Source: Myxococcota bacterium (lineage in GTDB: Bacteria; Myxococcota_C; UBA6777). From it: 54,102 nucleotides of DNA. Positions 32,270 through 41,717 of this stretch are shown one piece after another (position 1 is the stretch's first letter; each line of letters starts with the position of its first letter). A program made the position numbers and the translations under genes. A model generated the notes under the pieces. The model was not told where the DNA came from, made no database searches, and worked only from the letters and a program-made list of their open reading frames with translations. Location of the stretch: contig CAUJFU010000412.1 in the NCBI GenBank assembly GCA_963169055.1, forward strand, positions 1 to 54,102, read 5' to 3'.

Positions 32270-34129
32270 TCACAACAAGATCGAAAAACTCAATACGATG
32301 CTCTGATCAAAAGACCACTTGTCTAAGCCCGCAACAACGGGCGTTGCAGGGTCGCGTCGAACACGCAGCCGATAGAACAACGACGCATAATGCGACAAAC
32401 GCAAGGTGATCGTCGTGCGCCATGTGATATCGAAATCATCAAAGGCTGTAAACGGCGCAAGCATATCGAACTCGGTGGTGAAGGTTAGAAATCGGGTGAT
32501 CTGTCCTGTCGCAACGACCGCCAATTCGATGCCTTCACGATGAGACCACGTTTTGCGAAAAAAACGCAGGTGGATGTGTTGTTCTTGATTCGCGGTATTA
32601 GGGCAACGCGAAGTGTTCCAAGGAGCGGAAGGATCGCGCAGGTTGGGATCACGACAACGCGCAGAATAGTCGCTCGTGGTGGTCGCTCCGCCCTGAAACA
32701 CGGCCCGCGCTACTTCTTGGCGAAACCCAACCCCCACCAAGACCCGCAGATCCAACCAAGAATACTGCAAGGCTTGAAGATTCACCCCAAGCCCTTGCTT
32801 GATCAACAAAGGATCCCAAAAATCGCTCAAGTCGATCCGATCCGCTGCGCTTCCTTTGGCATCCGTCAACAGAGAACAAGCCGCCTCTGTTTCGCATCGA
32901 AAGATCGAAGCCCCGATCGAGCGCTCCAGATCGGAGATATAGTACGTCCCCGGGAAGATATTGCTCTCCAACCCCACCCGCGCATAAGGCCCCAAAAAGC
33001 TCAAGATCCGATAGATATAAATCGCTTCCAGTTCGACACGATCCGCGCTTTTTCGCAGATCGATCTGATCGATCCGTGAAAAGTTGGGGATCGTAAAACC
33101 CAATTCGACGTTCAAAAAGCTCCGAAAGAAGTGACGTTCGGTATTGTACGTTGCGCGGCCTGTAAAAAACGTCGTCAAGCTAAACCGATGCCCGGGCGTT
33201 GTCGCTGGCACATTTTCCACGTTGTTCCACAGAAAGTTTCCCGACAACTGCAAACTCCACGTCCACGCTCCCTGTCGCTCCAGACCCAACTGGCGCAACA
33301 ACAACACCCCTCCCCCTCGCACTCGACCATCGTTTCGGTCTTTGATCAGTCGGAAAAAAGTCCCTTCCCCTTCATTCACTTGTACGGTCAGAAAATCTGT
33401 CCGCGCAAGATAAGTATCCCCCACTTGAACAATCATATAAAGTCCGGGCGGCAACAACCACGGTCGCACTTTCTCCCCGATCCGCTCGTCTGCACCGATC
33501 CCCGTCCCGATGCCACGCCGCGATTCAAGATGGATCAAGTCATACGTTCCACGAAACTGCACCAACGATTCATCCTGCACCAAGATCACCAACGCCGCCC
33601 AACGCGCCCGAATGATCGTCAGTTGCGAGGCATACACGCGAACATGATAACGCGGTAACACCGTACCTGAACGCGAGCCGATCTGCACCGTGTAGCGCCC
33701 GGGATAAACGAAGGCTTTCTTGCCTGTCGGGTTGGTTGCGACTTGGCGACCTTTCGTATCATAAACAATGTACGAAGTTTGCGAGACATTTTGTTGCTGG
33801 ATGATGCGCGGTACAAAGATCGCCCCCAAACGCGGAGGGATCGGCACAGGATCGCTACCGATTTGACGGCGCAACTCGTCCATCTCGTCCGATTTCACGA
33901 GAGAACGAACCTCTTCGCGCAAGCCGGCCATCCCTTTCTCTAACTGTTGTGGCGTCAACACCAAGACGTTTTGAGGCGTGGCTTCACGATCGGAAAAGAT
34001 CCCGCCCCCCGGGATCGCTTGCGGGGGGGCCGATACGGCCTCTCGCAGACCTCCCCACACGATCCCGCTCACGATCAAACACACCCACCAACACCGTACA
34101 AAAGCATCCATCCAAGCACTCCAATCCAT
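32270..34129 (-). CDS. Probable outer-membrane beta-barrel protein, last gene of the Mla/MCE operon
   Basis: 619 residues with an N-terminal hydrophobic signal (about 10-33, ending VSAPP). The first third contains beta-sandwich-like segments (GKKAFVYPGRYTVQIGSRSG and a second similar one near PPGLYMIVQVGD). From about residue 285 on, alternating polar/hydrophobic strands with aromatic ends (WTWSLQLSGNFLW, YNTERHFFRSFLNVELGF, WSFDQSIVLSFSILL) predict a barrel. I know no family name. It lies 42 nt after the second MCE gene on the same strand, so it may be an outer-membrane partner of the lipid transporter; this is inference. Four Cys occur in a loop (about 410-520). ATG start; RBS weak. Confidence 0.7.
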   Translation of the reverse strand: MDWSAWMDAFVRCWWVCLIVSGIVWGGLREAVSAPPQAIPGGGIFSDREATPQNVLVLTPQQLEKGMAGLREEVRSLVKSDEMDELRRQIGSDPVPIPPRLGAIFVPRIIQQQNVSQTSYIVYDTKGRQVATNPTGKKAFVYPGRYTVQIGSRSGTVLPRYHVRVYASQLTIIRARWAALVILVQDESLVQFRGTYDLIHLESRRGIGTGIGADERIGEKVRPWLLPPGLYMIVQVGDTYLARTDFLTVQVNEGEGTFFRLIKDRNDGRVRGGGVLLLRQLGLERQGAWTWSLQLSGNFLWNNVENVPATTPGHRFSLTTFFTGRATYNTERHFFRSFLNVELGFTIPNFSRIDQIDLRKSADRVELEAIYIYRILSFLGPYARVGLESNIFPGTYYISDLERSIGASIFRCETEAACSLLTDAKGSAADRIDLSDFWDPLLIKQGLGVNLQALQYSWLDLRVLVGVGFRQEVARAVFQGGATTTSDYSARCRDPNLRDPSAPWNTSRCPNTANQEQHIHLRFFRKTWSHREGIELAVVATGQITRFLTFTTEFDMLAPFTAFDDFDITWRTTITLRLSHYASLFYRLRVRRDPATPVVAGLDKWSFDQSIVLSFSILL

Positions 34130-34171
34130 CCGAAATGGCTTCGCTCAACCACCCCAAAACTCGGCCACGGC

Positions 34172-35410
34172 TTATTCCTTGACAATCAGGCCGCCTTTTT
34201 TGTTTTCATCCCGCGATATCACAAGGCGGATCAAAGAACGAAAGATCCGAGAACGCTTGACTTGGCCCAAGATCGCTTTGAAGTCCTCAAATGCTGTGGG
34301 GTCGTTGATCAACGCCCCCAAAGAGCCTTTCCCAGTGCGGATATCGCGCAAGATCGTGCGGATATCGTCGGTCGATCGGTTGAGGTTGGTGAGGATCTGA
34401 CTGGTTTCTGGATCGAACAGCAACTTGTTCAGCAACGTCCCAGACTTACGCGGGGCTGAAAGCAAGACTTTGAGCGCTCGGGTGATATCTGCGGCTCCCT
34501 TCGCGGTGTCTTCGAGCGAAGTCAACAACACGCGGCCCTCCTTGGACAACAACATCCGATGCAGCATGGTCCCGGGACGTTGGACACCTCGCAAAAAGCG
34601 AGAGACCTGCGCCCCCGTATCTGCGAGTCCTTGGATGGTTCGGCGCACCTCCACAACGGAACCTTGGACGCTGCGCGAAAGCTCTTTGGAAAACAACAGA
34701 TCGTGCGCAAGCCCCGGGCCTGTGCGCACCTTGCCCATCATCCCGTCCACCGAAGCAACGATGCCTTTGATGTTTGCCGTGAGCTGTTGGTCTTTGTATT
34801 GACCAAGGATATCATTGATCAAAGAGACGGTCTTTCCGGCATCCTTCGCGATATCTTTGACCTGCACAAGGATCTCCGAAAGTCCTTTGGGCGTTTCGCC
34901 TTGGACATCCCCCTCTGCTTTTAAGCTCGATCCCTTCGTACCAATCGAGATATCCACCAAGGAGTCCCCAAGCAGCCCTTTTCCTTTGACGTTCGCAACA
35001 GAATCTGCCCGAATCTTCGACAAGATCGAAGATTCGATCTTCATCCGAACGCGGATACTGCGTGGGTTTGCCTTCGGTGTGCTTTGAAGTTCTTTCGGGA
35101 CGGCCTGCCCTGCATCTTTCAACAACGCGATCATCTCTTGGTTTCGCTTGGTTTCGCGTTCAAGATCTTTTTGCTTTTCTTCGGCAGACATCAGCCAGAT
35201 CTTGTCCACCACGCCGATCTTAAACCCTGAAAGCGTCACCATCGACCCCACGCTCAAGCCTGCGACGTTCTCAAACGACGAATACACCGAGACTTGTTTG
35301 TCGAAGGTGCGGTTGGCGGTCCCCACAATAAAAATGACCACCCCACCAAGCAACAGCGCAGCGATCAAGAAGACGCCCACACGGATCTCTATGGTTCTTT
35401 CCGAAGCCAT
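34172..35410 (-). CDS. mlaD: MCE-family lipid-transport protein (MlaD-like), second copy
   Basis: 412 residues. One N-terminal membrane helix (about 10-31), then an MCE domain (about 38-150; VYSSFENVAGLSVGSMVTLS, FKIGVVDKIWL, RMKIESSILSKIRADSVANV and GLLGDSLVDIS). A long helical C-terminal part of about 230 residues probably forms the needle or tunnel seen in extended MCE proteins. It binds and passes phospholipids between inner membrane and outer envelope as part of an Mla-type ABC transporter. It starts 6 nt after the first MCE gene; AAGGAG lies in the end of that gene. Two different MCE subunits in one operon suggest a mixed or two-tier assembly. Confidence 0.9.
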   Translation of the reverse strand: MASERTIEIRVGVFLIAALLLGGVVIFIVGTANRTFDKQVSVYSSFENVAGLSVGSMVTLSGFKIGVVDKIWLMSAEEKQKDLERETKRNQEMIALLKDAGQAVPKELQSTPKANPRSIRVRMKIESSILSKIRADSVANVKGKGLLGDSLVDISIGTKGSSLKAEGDVQGETPKGLSEILVQVKDIAKDAGKTVSLINDILGQYKDQQLTANIKGIVASVDGMMGKVRTGPGLAHDLLFSKELSRSVQGSVVEVRRTIQGLADTGAQVSRFLRGVQRPGTMLHRMLLSKEGRVLLTSLEDTAKGAADITRALKVLLSAPRKSGTLLNKLLFDPETSQILTNLNRSTDDIRTILRDIRTGKGSLGALINDPTAFEDFKAILGQVKRSRIFRSLIRLVISRDENKKGGLIVKE

Positions 35411-35416
35411 CTCGGA

Positions 35417-36805
35417 TTACTCCTTGTCTTTTTGGGCATCGCCCTTGCGTTGAGAACGCTCTTTGTTTTCGGAGCCGATGAAAAAATGAACCGCCGAAGC
35501 CCATCCTTGTAAGTTCTTGAGCATGATCACCAGATCCGCGTACGCGCTTGCATCATAAAGAAGCGCCCCGATCGATCCGCGACCGTCCCGTAACTTCCGA
35601 ATGATCCGACGCATCTCGTGACTCGCGACGCGAACGTTGACGAGCATCTTGGCTGCTTCGGGATCGAACAGCATACGGTTCACAAAAGTGCCTTGCCGTT
35701 GCGGTGCTTTAAGCAAAAGATGGACTTCTTTTAACACCAGCGCTGCCAACCCCAGCAGTTCTTGCGAGAGCGCCAACAAACGCCGACCATCCGAAGAAAG
35801 CAACAAGTGTCGAATCAATGTCCCGCGTTTTTGTACACCTTTGAGGATTTCGCTGACTTCGCCGCCGAGATCCGCCATGTGACGGATCGCGAGACGCACA
35901 TCGTTTAATAAGATCCGAGCATCCCGCGCCAAACGACGGGAGGTCAGCAGATCGTGAGCCAACCCCGGCCCACGATTGCCTTGCGCAAGCATCTGATCCG
36001 TGTGTTCCAAGATGCCCTTGAGATGGCGCCAAAGCACAGGATCGCCCAACTCTGCAAGGAAATAATTGATCAAGGTAAGACTACGCCGAAGTTGATCCGC
36101 GATCTTGTTAATATCCCCGATCACTTCAACCACTTGAGCATCTGAAGCACCCTCTAACTCCGCATCACGCGGTAGATCCATCGAAGGCACGACTCCACGC
36201 AAGAGGCTCGTCGAGACATCGACCACCGCACGCCCCAACATCCCCTTGCCTCGGATGGTTGCCACCGAATCTTTGCCTAACCACGGAAAAAAAGAGCGCG
36301 ACACACGCACACGCACACGCAAAGAACGCGCAACCATCGGAACTTCCCAACGCACTTCAGTCCCTTTGGGTGTTTTCATCCGCACCTTACGCAAAAACTT
36401 AGGCAAAGCTTGCTCAACAGCGGTTTCGATCTTGCCCTCACGTTCGGCAAGATCAACGATATCGTTGAATTGCTTTCGGATGCTTTGAAGATACAAGGCA
36501 CGCACACGCTGCAACATCAAGGGCCGCAGATACAGCCGTCGTTGCGCTTGTTGCGCAAGATCTCTTTGTTGCTCATCGGGCCGAAGTAGCCGAACACTTT
36601 CGACCACCCCCACGTTCATTCCCGCAATGGTCGCAAAAGCGCCTTCGTAGATCCCCTCAACAGAGCGATAGTTCGCGCTGATGTAGCCGCGTTCCTCAAA
36701 CAGCCTTGTCGCCGAGCCGATCAAATAGACCACCCATGCCGTACACAACAAAGAAGCGAGGCAAAACAAAAACACCCGAACGTACACGGATATCGATAGC
36801 TGCAT
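35417..36805 (-). CDS. mlaD: MCE-family lipid-transport protein (MlaD-like), first copy
   Basis: 462 residues. Membrane helix at about 8-30, MCE domain about 40-215 with an insert of about 60 residues between its strands (LLRPDEQQRDL to VEQALPKFL), and a long helical C-terminus that parallels the downstream paralogue (both have GPGLAHDLL, then ILKGVQKRGTLIRHLLLSSD here and FLRGVQRPGTMLHRMLLSKE there). The two clearly arose by duplication. Begins 11 nt after mlaF. The insertion makes this copy the more diverged one; its MCE assignment rests on the N-terminal half and on operon position. Confidence 0.87.
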   Translation of the reverse strand: MQLSISVYVRVFLFCLASLLCTAWVVYLIGSATRLFEERGYISANYRSVEGIYEGAFATIAGMNVGVVESVRLLRPDEQQRDLAQQAQRRLYLRPLMLQRVRALYLQSIRKQFNDIVDLAEREGKIETAVEQALPKFLRKVRMKTPKGTEVRWEVPMVARSLRVRVRVSRSFFPWLGKDSVATIRGKGMLGRAVVDVSTSLLRGVVPSMDLPRDAELEGASDAQVVEVIGDINKIADQLRRSLTLINYFLAELGDPVLWRHLKGILEHTDQMLAQGNRGPGLAHDLLTSRRLARDARILLNDVRLAIRHMADLGGEVSEILKGVQKRGTLIRHLLLSSDGRRLLALSQELLGLAALVLKEVHLLLKAPQRQGTFVNRMLFDPEAAKMLVNVRVASHEMRRIIRKLRDGRGSIGALLYDASAYADLVIMLKNLQGWASAVHFFIGSENKERSQRKGDAQKDKE

Positions 36806-36816
36806 CTTGCCCTCGC

Positions 36817-37614
36817 CTATTCTTCTTCGTCTGGAATTCCACGAAGGAAGTTTTGTAAGATCTCATCCTCCGCGCTGCGCATCTCCTGAACTGTACCGAT
36901 GCGATGGATGCGCCGACCCGAAAGAAACGCGATGCGATCGGAAAAATAAAAGGCTCCGCCCATATCATGCGTGATCACCATCGCGGTGACTCCCCGCTCT
37001 TGTTGCACGGTGCGGATCAACTTGTTGACGCGAACGGTACTTTCTGGATCAAGACCCGTCGTGGGCTCGTCATACAAAATGACTTCGGGCTGCATGACGA
37101 TCGAACGCGCCAGACCGACCAGCTTGCGCATCCCACCCGATAGTTCGGAAGGATAGCGCGCAGCAAAAGAGCGCGGAAGATTGATCAGATCAAGTTGCGC
37201 TTCGACTCGCTCACGGATCGCCGTCTCCTCCAAGCGCAGATGTTCGCGCAACGGGTACGCGATATTCTCGAAGACTGTAAGCGAATCGAAAAGAGCCGCC
37301 AACTGAAACACCATCGAGATCCGTTTGCGCACTTCGATGAGCTGAAACTCCGATAGCTTGGTCAAATCCACCCCTCGATACAAGATCTGCCCCGTATCTG
37401 CGGTCAGCAAACCGATCAAGATCTTGATCATCACGCTCTTGCCTTGCCCTGATCCCCCAAGGATCGTCAACGTCTCTCCTGACAAGACATCGAAATGCAG
37501 ATCTTCGTAGATGCGCTTGCTACCGAAAGCCTTTTGCACATGAACATAACGGATCAGCGGTTCTCCCGCAGGAACGGGTGTTTCGTCAAATTGAACAGCG
37601 AAGCCTGCGCACAT
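36817..37614 (-). CDS. mlaF: Mla-type ABC transporter ATPase (MlaF)
   Basis: 265 residues. Complete ABC ATPase: Walker A GGSGQGKS, Q-loop in ISMVFQLAALFDSLTVFENI, signature LSGGMRKLVGLARSI, Walker B VILYDEPTTGLDP and the switch His in VITHDMGG. The MRKLVGLARSI form of the signature is typical of the phospholipid-transport (Mla/Ttg2A) subfamily. It powers lipid movement through the MlaE permease. An ATG at 37614 with a GGTGGGA ribosome site is preferred; an in-frame GTG at 37623 is an alternative. Gap to mlaE is 6-15 nt. Confidence 0.94.
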   Translation of the reverse strand: MCAGFAVQFDETPVPAGEPLIRYVHVQKAFGSKRIYEDLHFDVLSGETLTILGGSGQGKSVMIKILIGLLTADTGQILYRGVDLTKLSEFQLIEVRKRISMVFQLAALFDSLTVFENIAYPLREHLRLEETAIRERVEAQLDLINLPRSFAARYPSELSGGMRKLVGLARSIVMQPEVILYDEPTTGLDPESTVRVNKLIRTVQQERGVTAMVITHDMGGAFYFSDRIAFLSGRRIHRIGTVQEMRSAEDEILQNFLRGIPDEEE

Positions 37615-37629
37615 ACATCCCACCCAACC

Positions 37630-38424
37630 TTATCGAAAAACCACCAACAAGATCTGCGTCAAAAAGAAATCGCTGATCAACACGCTGATGCTAATCAATT
37701 CAACGGTCCCCGTGGTTGAAAGCCCCACACCTTGGGTTCCGCCTTGCGTGTTGAAACCTTGGTAGCAACCGATCACAGCCACCAAAAAGCCGAACACAAC
37801 AGCCTTAATCAAGCCCGTAAAAAAGTCGCCTAGATCCACAACGTCCAAAGACGATTGGTAGAAAAACAAGGGTGGAATATTAAACTGACTGGACGAAAGT
37901 CCTTGAGCAGCCAAAAACCCCGTAATATCGGCAAAAACAGTCAGCATCGGCATGATAATCAAACTGGCTGCAAGACGCGGTACGATCAGCTTGCGGATCG
38001 GATCTGCACCCAACGCACGGATCGCGTCGATCTGCTCTCCGACCTTCATCGAACCCAACTCCGCCGCCATCCCACTACCGATCCGCCCTCCGACGATCAA
38101 AGCCGTCAACACAGGAGCCAACTCACGAAACAAAGAAACCGCAACCACCGGCCCCACATAATCTTGCGCACCAAACTTCCCAAGGCCGTAGGCAAATTGA
38201 AGCGCCATCACGCCCCCGATCGCCGCAGCCGTCAACAAGCCGATCCGCAACGAGCGCACGCCCAAAAGCTCGATTTGGGCGATCACTGCGCGCAGATCGT
38301 AAGGAGGCAAGACCATGCGCCACGCAGCTAAGTACGACAACCGCGTGATCGAACCGATAAACCAGACGTATTCGATAGCACGCGCACCGACTGTTTGAAA
38401 CAAAGAAACAAACCAAGCGCTCAT
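37630..38424 (-). CDS. mlaE: Mla-type ABC transporter permease (MlaE)
   Basis: 264 residues with about five membrane helices. The MlaE-family core is clear: VVAVSLFRELAPVLTALIVG, GRIGSGMAAELGSMKVGEQI and DAIRALGADPIRKLIVPR, then the FFTGLIKAVVFGFLVAVIGC helix and GVGLSTTGTVELISISVLIS. It forms the inner-membrane permease for phospholipids together with MlaF and the MCE proteins. Its ATG overlaps the TGA of the upstream lipoprotein gene (ATGA), so the two are translationally coupled. Confidence 0.95.
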   Translation of the reverse strand: MSAWFVSLFQTVGARAIEYVWFIGSITRLSYLAAWRMVLPPYDLRAVIAQIELLGVRSLRIGLLTAAAIGGVMALQFAYGLGKFGAQDYVGPVVAVSLFRELAPVLTALIVGGRIGSGMAAELGSMKVGEQIDAIRALGADPIRKLIVPRLAASLIIMPMLTVFADITGFLAAQGLSSSQFNIPPLFFYQSSLDVVDLGDFFTGLIKAVVFGFLVAVIGCYQGFNTQGGTQGVGLSTTGTVELISISVLISDFFLTQILLVVFR

Positions 38425-38969
38425 TGCGACAACACCCGAAATCCCGCGATCACACGATAGAAATCACCCACACCAAGGCCAAAATTCCACGGAAGCGTCA
38501 CATAAGCCATGTCGTAGATGCAGCGATTTTTTTTCATCACCAAAAGCGCCGCTTTCACGGGACGACCGTCCATGCGCGCAGTCATCTCTGTGTACAAAGC
38601 ATCGCGAGCATCGATGCGACGGCGCTCTTGCACCAACACCTTGCGCTGCGTCAGCCCGTAAAACAGGTGATCCGTCAAGATCCGCAATGGCACGTCTTCG
38701 TAATCTTTTCGGCAAGTCGAGTTGATCTGAATGGCAGCATTATAACCCTCATGGACGTAGGCGATGTTGTTCTCACTCACCCGCACAAAGCGCCAATCCT
38801 TTCCGATCTCGCCCACCCGATAGCGCATATCACCATCGTAATACACGCTTCCTTTGAGACCTGTGGCAGGGCATCCCCCCAGACACAACCATCCTCCCGC
38901 CAAGATCGCTGCCCCCCCCATACGAACCAAATATCTCAACCAAACCAACAAGCGAAGAGACCGCAACAT
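38421..38969 (-). CDS. Small lipoprotein, first gene of the Mla/MCE operon
   Basis: 182 residues. Signal peptide with a likely lipobox (LCLGGC, Cys near residue 33). The mature domain is a small alpha/beta unit with paired Cys, one near STCRKDYEDVP and another in KKNRCIYDMAYVT. I know no named family, but similar single-domain lipoproteins precede mlaE in deltaproteobacterial genomes (from memory). It may be a periplasmic accessory or assembly factor for the transporter. The ATG at 38969 is preferred to an upstream TTG at 38987 because of the AGGA upstream. Its TGA overlaps the mlaE start. Confidence 0.75.
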   Translation of the reverse strand: MLRSLRLLVWLRYLVRMGGAAILAGGWLCLGGCPATGLKGSVYYDGDMRYRVGEIGKDWRFVRVSENNIAYVHEGYNAAIQINSTCRKDYEDVPLRILTDHLFYGLTQRKVLVQERRRIDARDALYTEMTARMDGRPVKAALLVMKKNRCIYDMAYVTLPWNFGLGVGDFYRVIAGFRVLSQ

Positions 38970-39201
38970 ACTTCCATTCCTATCCAAACATCACCGCTTG
39001 AGCGCGCAAGCCACAACAAGCCTTCGCCCTTCAAGCGAAAAAAGAACGAAAAAGACGAAGGCAAGGCGATGTGCAACACACGAAGGCAATTCTCCGAAAG
39101 ACACTAACGAAAAACGCCGTAGCGCGTCAAGCACCACACAAAGCCATCCCACCCATCAACCCCCTCCCCATCCAAACGCCCCCATCGATCTCGTTTACAG
39201 G

Positions 39202-40644
39202 CTACCAATCTTCTTCGGGTTCATCGCCTCGACGGCGTGGGGGAGGACGACGGCGGGGTGTCGTGCGTGCATCGGGTTGAACACGTGCGCCGGGTTGGGT
39301 GCGTGCGCCGGGTTCCGTCTTGGTCGTGGCAGCGGGTTCTTCTTCGGGTTCTCCACCCCCTGCATCGACTCGCAAGATCGTGGGTGGTGGCAATTCGCCC
39401 GTGGTTGGGGACAATGGGCGGCCCTTCAGCTTTCTTGCAGCAGAGAACTTCATCCCAACCCGTGCAGCGATAGCCTTGATCTCAGGATTTCCGCGAACAA
39501 ACGCATCGCGAATCACCCCACCACCCGTTTGAAAACCAAGCGCAAGCAAGGCTTCTGCGGCGTACAAACGCACCAAGATATGCGGATCACGCAACGCCGC
39601 TTCGAGCGCTTCTTGTGTGCTCGGATCTTTGATCTCGACGAGTGCTTGCGCTGCATCGACGCGTGTATTGGAATTACTGTCTTTTAATAGACTTGCAAGA
39701 ACACTTCCGCCATCGCGTCGTCCGAGTCGACCGAGCGCATAACCCGCAGCGATCTGCACCTCTTTGGAGCCATCCTTGAGCAAGCCAGCCAGTTTGTCTC
39801 TCGCGGATTTTCCGCCAAGATCGCCCAGCGTCGTGGCTGCGATCTTGCGAGAACTCGCAGTATCCGAAGACAAATCCGCAGTAAACAGCTTGATCCAGCT
39901 TTTATCGCCCAATTGCTTGAGCGATTGCGCCAATTGAGCGCGCACACGGCGGTTGTTGTTGCTGGTCATCTGCTCGCGCAAAAACTCCGCCACACCGCGA
40001 TCTTTGACCTCGCCAAGAAAGCGTGCGCACATCAGCTTGGATCCGCCCGTTTCTTTTTGATAGCACGTCTGTAAAGCTTCCATTCCGCCCTTGTCACGGA
40101 GTTGAGCAAGCGCCAACGCCGCTTGGTAGCGCACAAAAGGGCGGCGCTCTTCAAGCAACTTGCGCAGCGGCTTCACCGCGCTCTTGTCGCCCAATTCGCC
40201 GAGCGCTTCTGCGGCTTTCATGCGCGTCAAAAAGTTCGGCGAAGACAACAACGGCAACAGCGCCTTGACCGCTTCTTTTTTCTTCATCTTGCCCAAAAAC
40301 TCGGCGGCCACTTGTTGGCCTTTTCCATCCGAGCCCTTCAGCAGATCGCGGGTGTACGACCAAACCAACTTGCCCAAGACTTCGGGATCTTCGCTGTCAT
40401 TCATCGCCACCAACACTTCGTAAGCACGCAACGCCTTTTCCACTTGGCCCAACTGCGCAAGCGCATCCACCCGCAAGGCCACGGCTTGCTTCATATACTT
40501 ATCGAGTTGTTTGAGCGCAGCCTTCGCTTGCCCTTTTTTGAGTTGTCCTTTGAGCGTGTCCAGTTCTCCCGCATGGGCCGGAACCAAAGCACACAAACCC
40601 CAAAGAATCCATGTCGCAAAACCAATCGCGGTTTGTCTCTGCAT
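39202..40644 (-). CDS. Secreted HEAT-repeat protein
   Basis: 480 residues with a signal peptide ending near PAHAGE. A short TPR-like start (about 28-85) is followed by about eight HEAT/PBS-lyase-type repeats of about 31 residues (about 115-400; FLTRMKAAEALGELGDKSAV, FVRYQAALALAQLRDKGGME, EVQIAAGYALGRLGRRDGGS). The C-terminal tail has a repeated PGAR/PDAR element, then arginines and an acidic end. HEAT scaffolds bind proteins; the partner is unknown. TTG and ATG are adjacent at the start; AAGGAG is 7 or 10 nt upstream. Only 12-15 nt separate it from the gluzincin gene upstream, so they share a transcript. 38970-39201 downstream shows no terminator. Confidence 0.82.
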   Translation of the reverse strand: MQRQTAIGFATWILWGLCALVPAHAGELDTLKGQLKKGQAKAALKQLDKYMKQAVALRVDALAQLGQVEKALRAYEVLVAMNDSEDPEVLGKLVWSYTRDLLKGSDGKGQQVAAEFLGKMKKKEAVKALLPLLSSPNFLTRMKAAEALGELGDKSAVKPLRKLLEERRPFVRYQAALALAQLRDKGGMEALQTCYQKETGGSKLMCARFLGEVKDRGVAEFLREQMTSNNNRRVRAQLAQSLKQLGDKSWIKLFTADLSSDTASSRKIAATTLGDLGGKSARDKLAGLLKDGSKEVQIAAGYALGRLGRRDGGSVLASLLKDSNSNTRVDAAQALVEIKDPSTQEALEAALRDPHILVRLYAAEALLALGFQTGGGVIRDAFVRGNPEIKAIAARVGMKFSAARKLKGRPLSPTTGELPPPTILRVDAGGGEPEEEPAATTKTEPGARTQPGARVQPDARTTPRRRPPPRRRGDEPEEDW

Positions 40645-40659
40645 CAAGTTTTGTCTCCT

Positions 40660-41628
40660 TTATGGTCTCAAGTGAACGGCGGGGAGATTGCCTTCTCTCG
40701 CTGTGGGATGCAAGGAGCAAGCTCCATGCGTCAAAAAAACGGAAGAGGATCGTATCAATAAGGAAGTATCGTCGAAGACAGATGGGGGGGATTGTTTGAA
40801 GAAAGACAACGAAGCGGCCTGTAAGTATTTGCGGGCAAAGTCATCTAGAAAACCTTGTACGCTGCTTCCGACTTGCTGCAAAAAGGCTTGATCGAATGTG
40901 TTTCCTGTGCGCATCGACCGCAACAATCGGCTCACCCCTTCTTGCTTGATTTTCTGTTGAAGTTCATCAAACAGCCAGTGACCGAGGCTATACAGCTCGT
41001 TTTGATAAAAACGCAACGCCTCCACAGATTCGAGCGCACGCCAAACTCGCTTCCCTTGGGGACTCGCAAAAAAAGAAGCCAAGCGCTCGACCGACAAACG
41101 CACATAACCTTGTTGTGCGGTCACAGACGCCATCCCCTCCCGAAACCACAGCGGAATCGAGCGCTTTTCCCAATCTTTTTGCTCGCAACACATCTGAAAC
41201 ATCGCAACATGCGCGATCTCGTGTGTCAACAGCTCCGTCAAAGGCCATTGATAAAATTGCCTGCGCCACGTACGAGGACTTTGCAACCAGATATCTCCAT
41301 AACGCGCCCAAGCCCGTACCCACGGCAAACGTAGCTGCAAAGCTTCTTCAAGTGACCGATGCGTCGGGAAGATCCGCAGGTGCAGCGGTGCTTCTAAGGT
41401 AGCCCAACGTTGATTCTCCCGCAAAGCATATAGCGTGGCTTTGAGCGTGTCCGAAACAACGGCAGCGTCCCGCTCAAAAAACGAAAGGCGCACCGATTTG
41501 GGAGCCTCACGCGGAGTCGCCCGCACCTCCATCGGAAAATCGGGGATGATCGCTTCACGATAACAACCCACCAACCCCAACACCCACCCCAAACACAACC
41601 ACACCAACATCCTTGCCTTCTTTTGCAT
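40660..41628 (-). CDS. Lipoprotein with gluzincin (peptidase MA-like) domain
   Basis: 322 residues. Lipobox GLVGC with Cys22. The zinc-protease signature THEIAHVAMF (HEIAH 136-140) is followed about 25 residues later by WFREGMA, whose Glu164 is the expected third ligand. This HExxH...E spacing is the gluzincin 'peptidase MA' type. It is probably an envelope-bound protease; substrate unknown. ATG at 41628 preferred because GGAG lies 6 nt upstream and the signal peptide begins there; the frame is open to 41661. It sits between the pseudo-trypsin gene (89 nt upstream) and the HEAT-repeat gene. Confidence 0.85.
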   Translation of the reverse strand: MQKKARMLVWLCLGWVLGLVGCYREAIIPDFPMEVRATPREAPKSVRLSFFERDAAVVSDTLKATLYALRENQRWATLEAPLHLRIFPTHRSLEEALQLRLPWVRAWARYGDIWLQSPRTWRRQFYQWPLTELLTHEIAHVAMFQMCCEQKDWEKRSIPLWFREGMASVTAQQGYVRLSVERLASFFASPQGKRVWRALESVEALRFYQNELYSLGHWLFDELQQKIKQEGVSRLLRSMRTGNTFDQAFLQQVGSSVQGFLDDFARKYLQAASLSFFKQSPPSVFDDTSLLIRSSSVFLTHGACSLHPTAREGNLPAVHLRP

Positions 41629-41717
41629 CCATCGCTCCAAAAAAAACAACTCAATCCTCACCCATCGGACTTACACAATTTATCGACGGCACGGGGCTTT
41701 GCTCACAAGCGGCGCAT

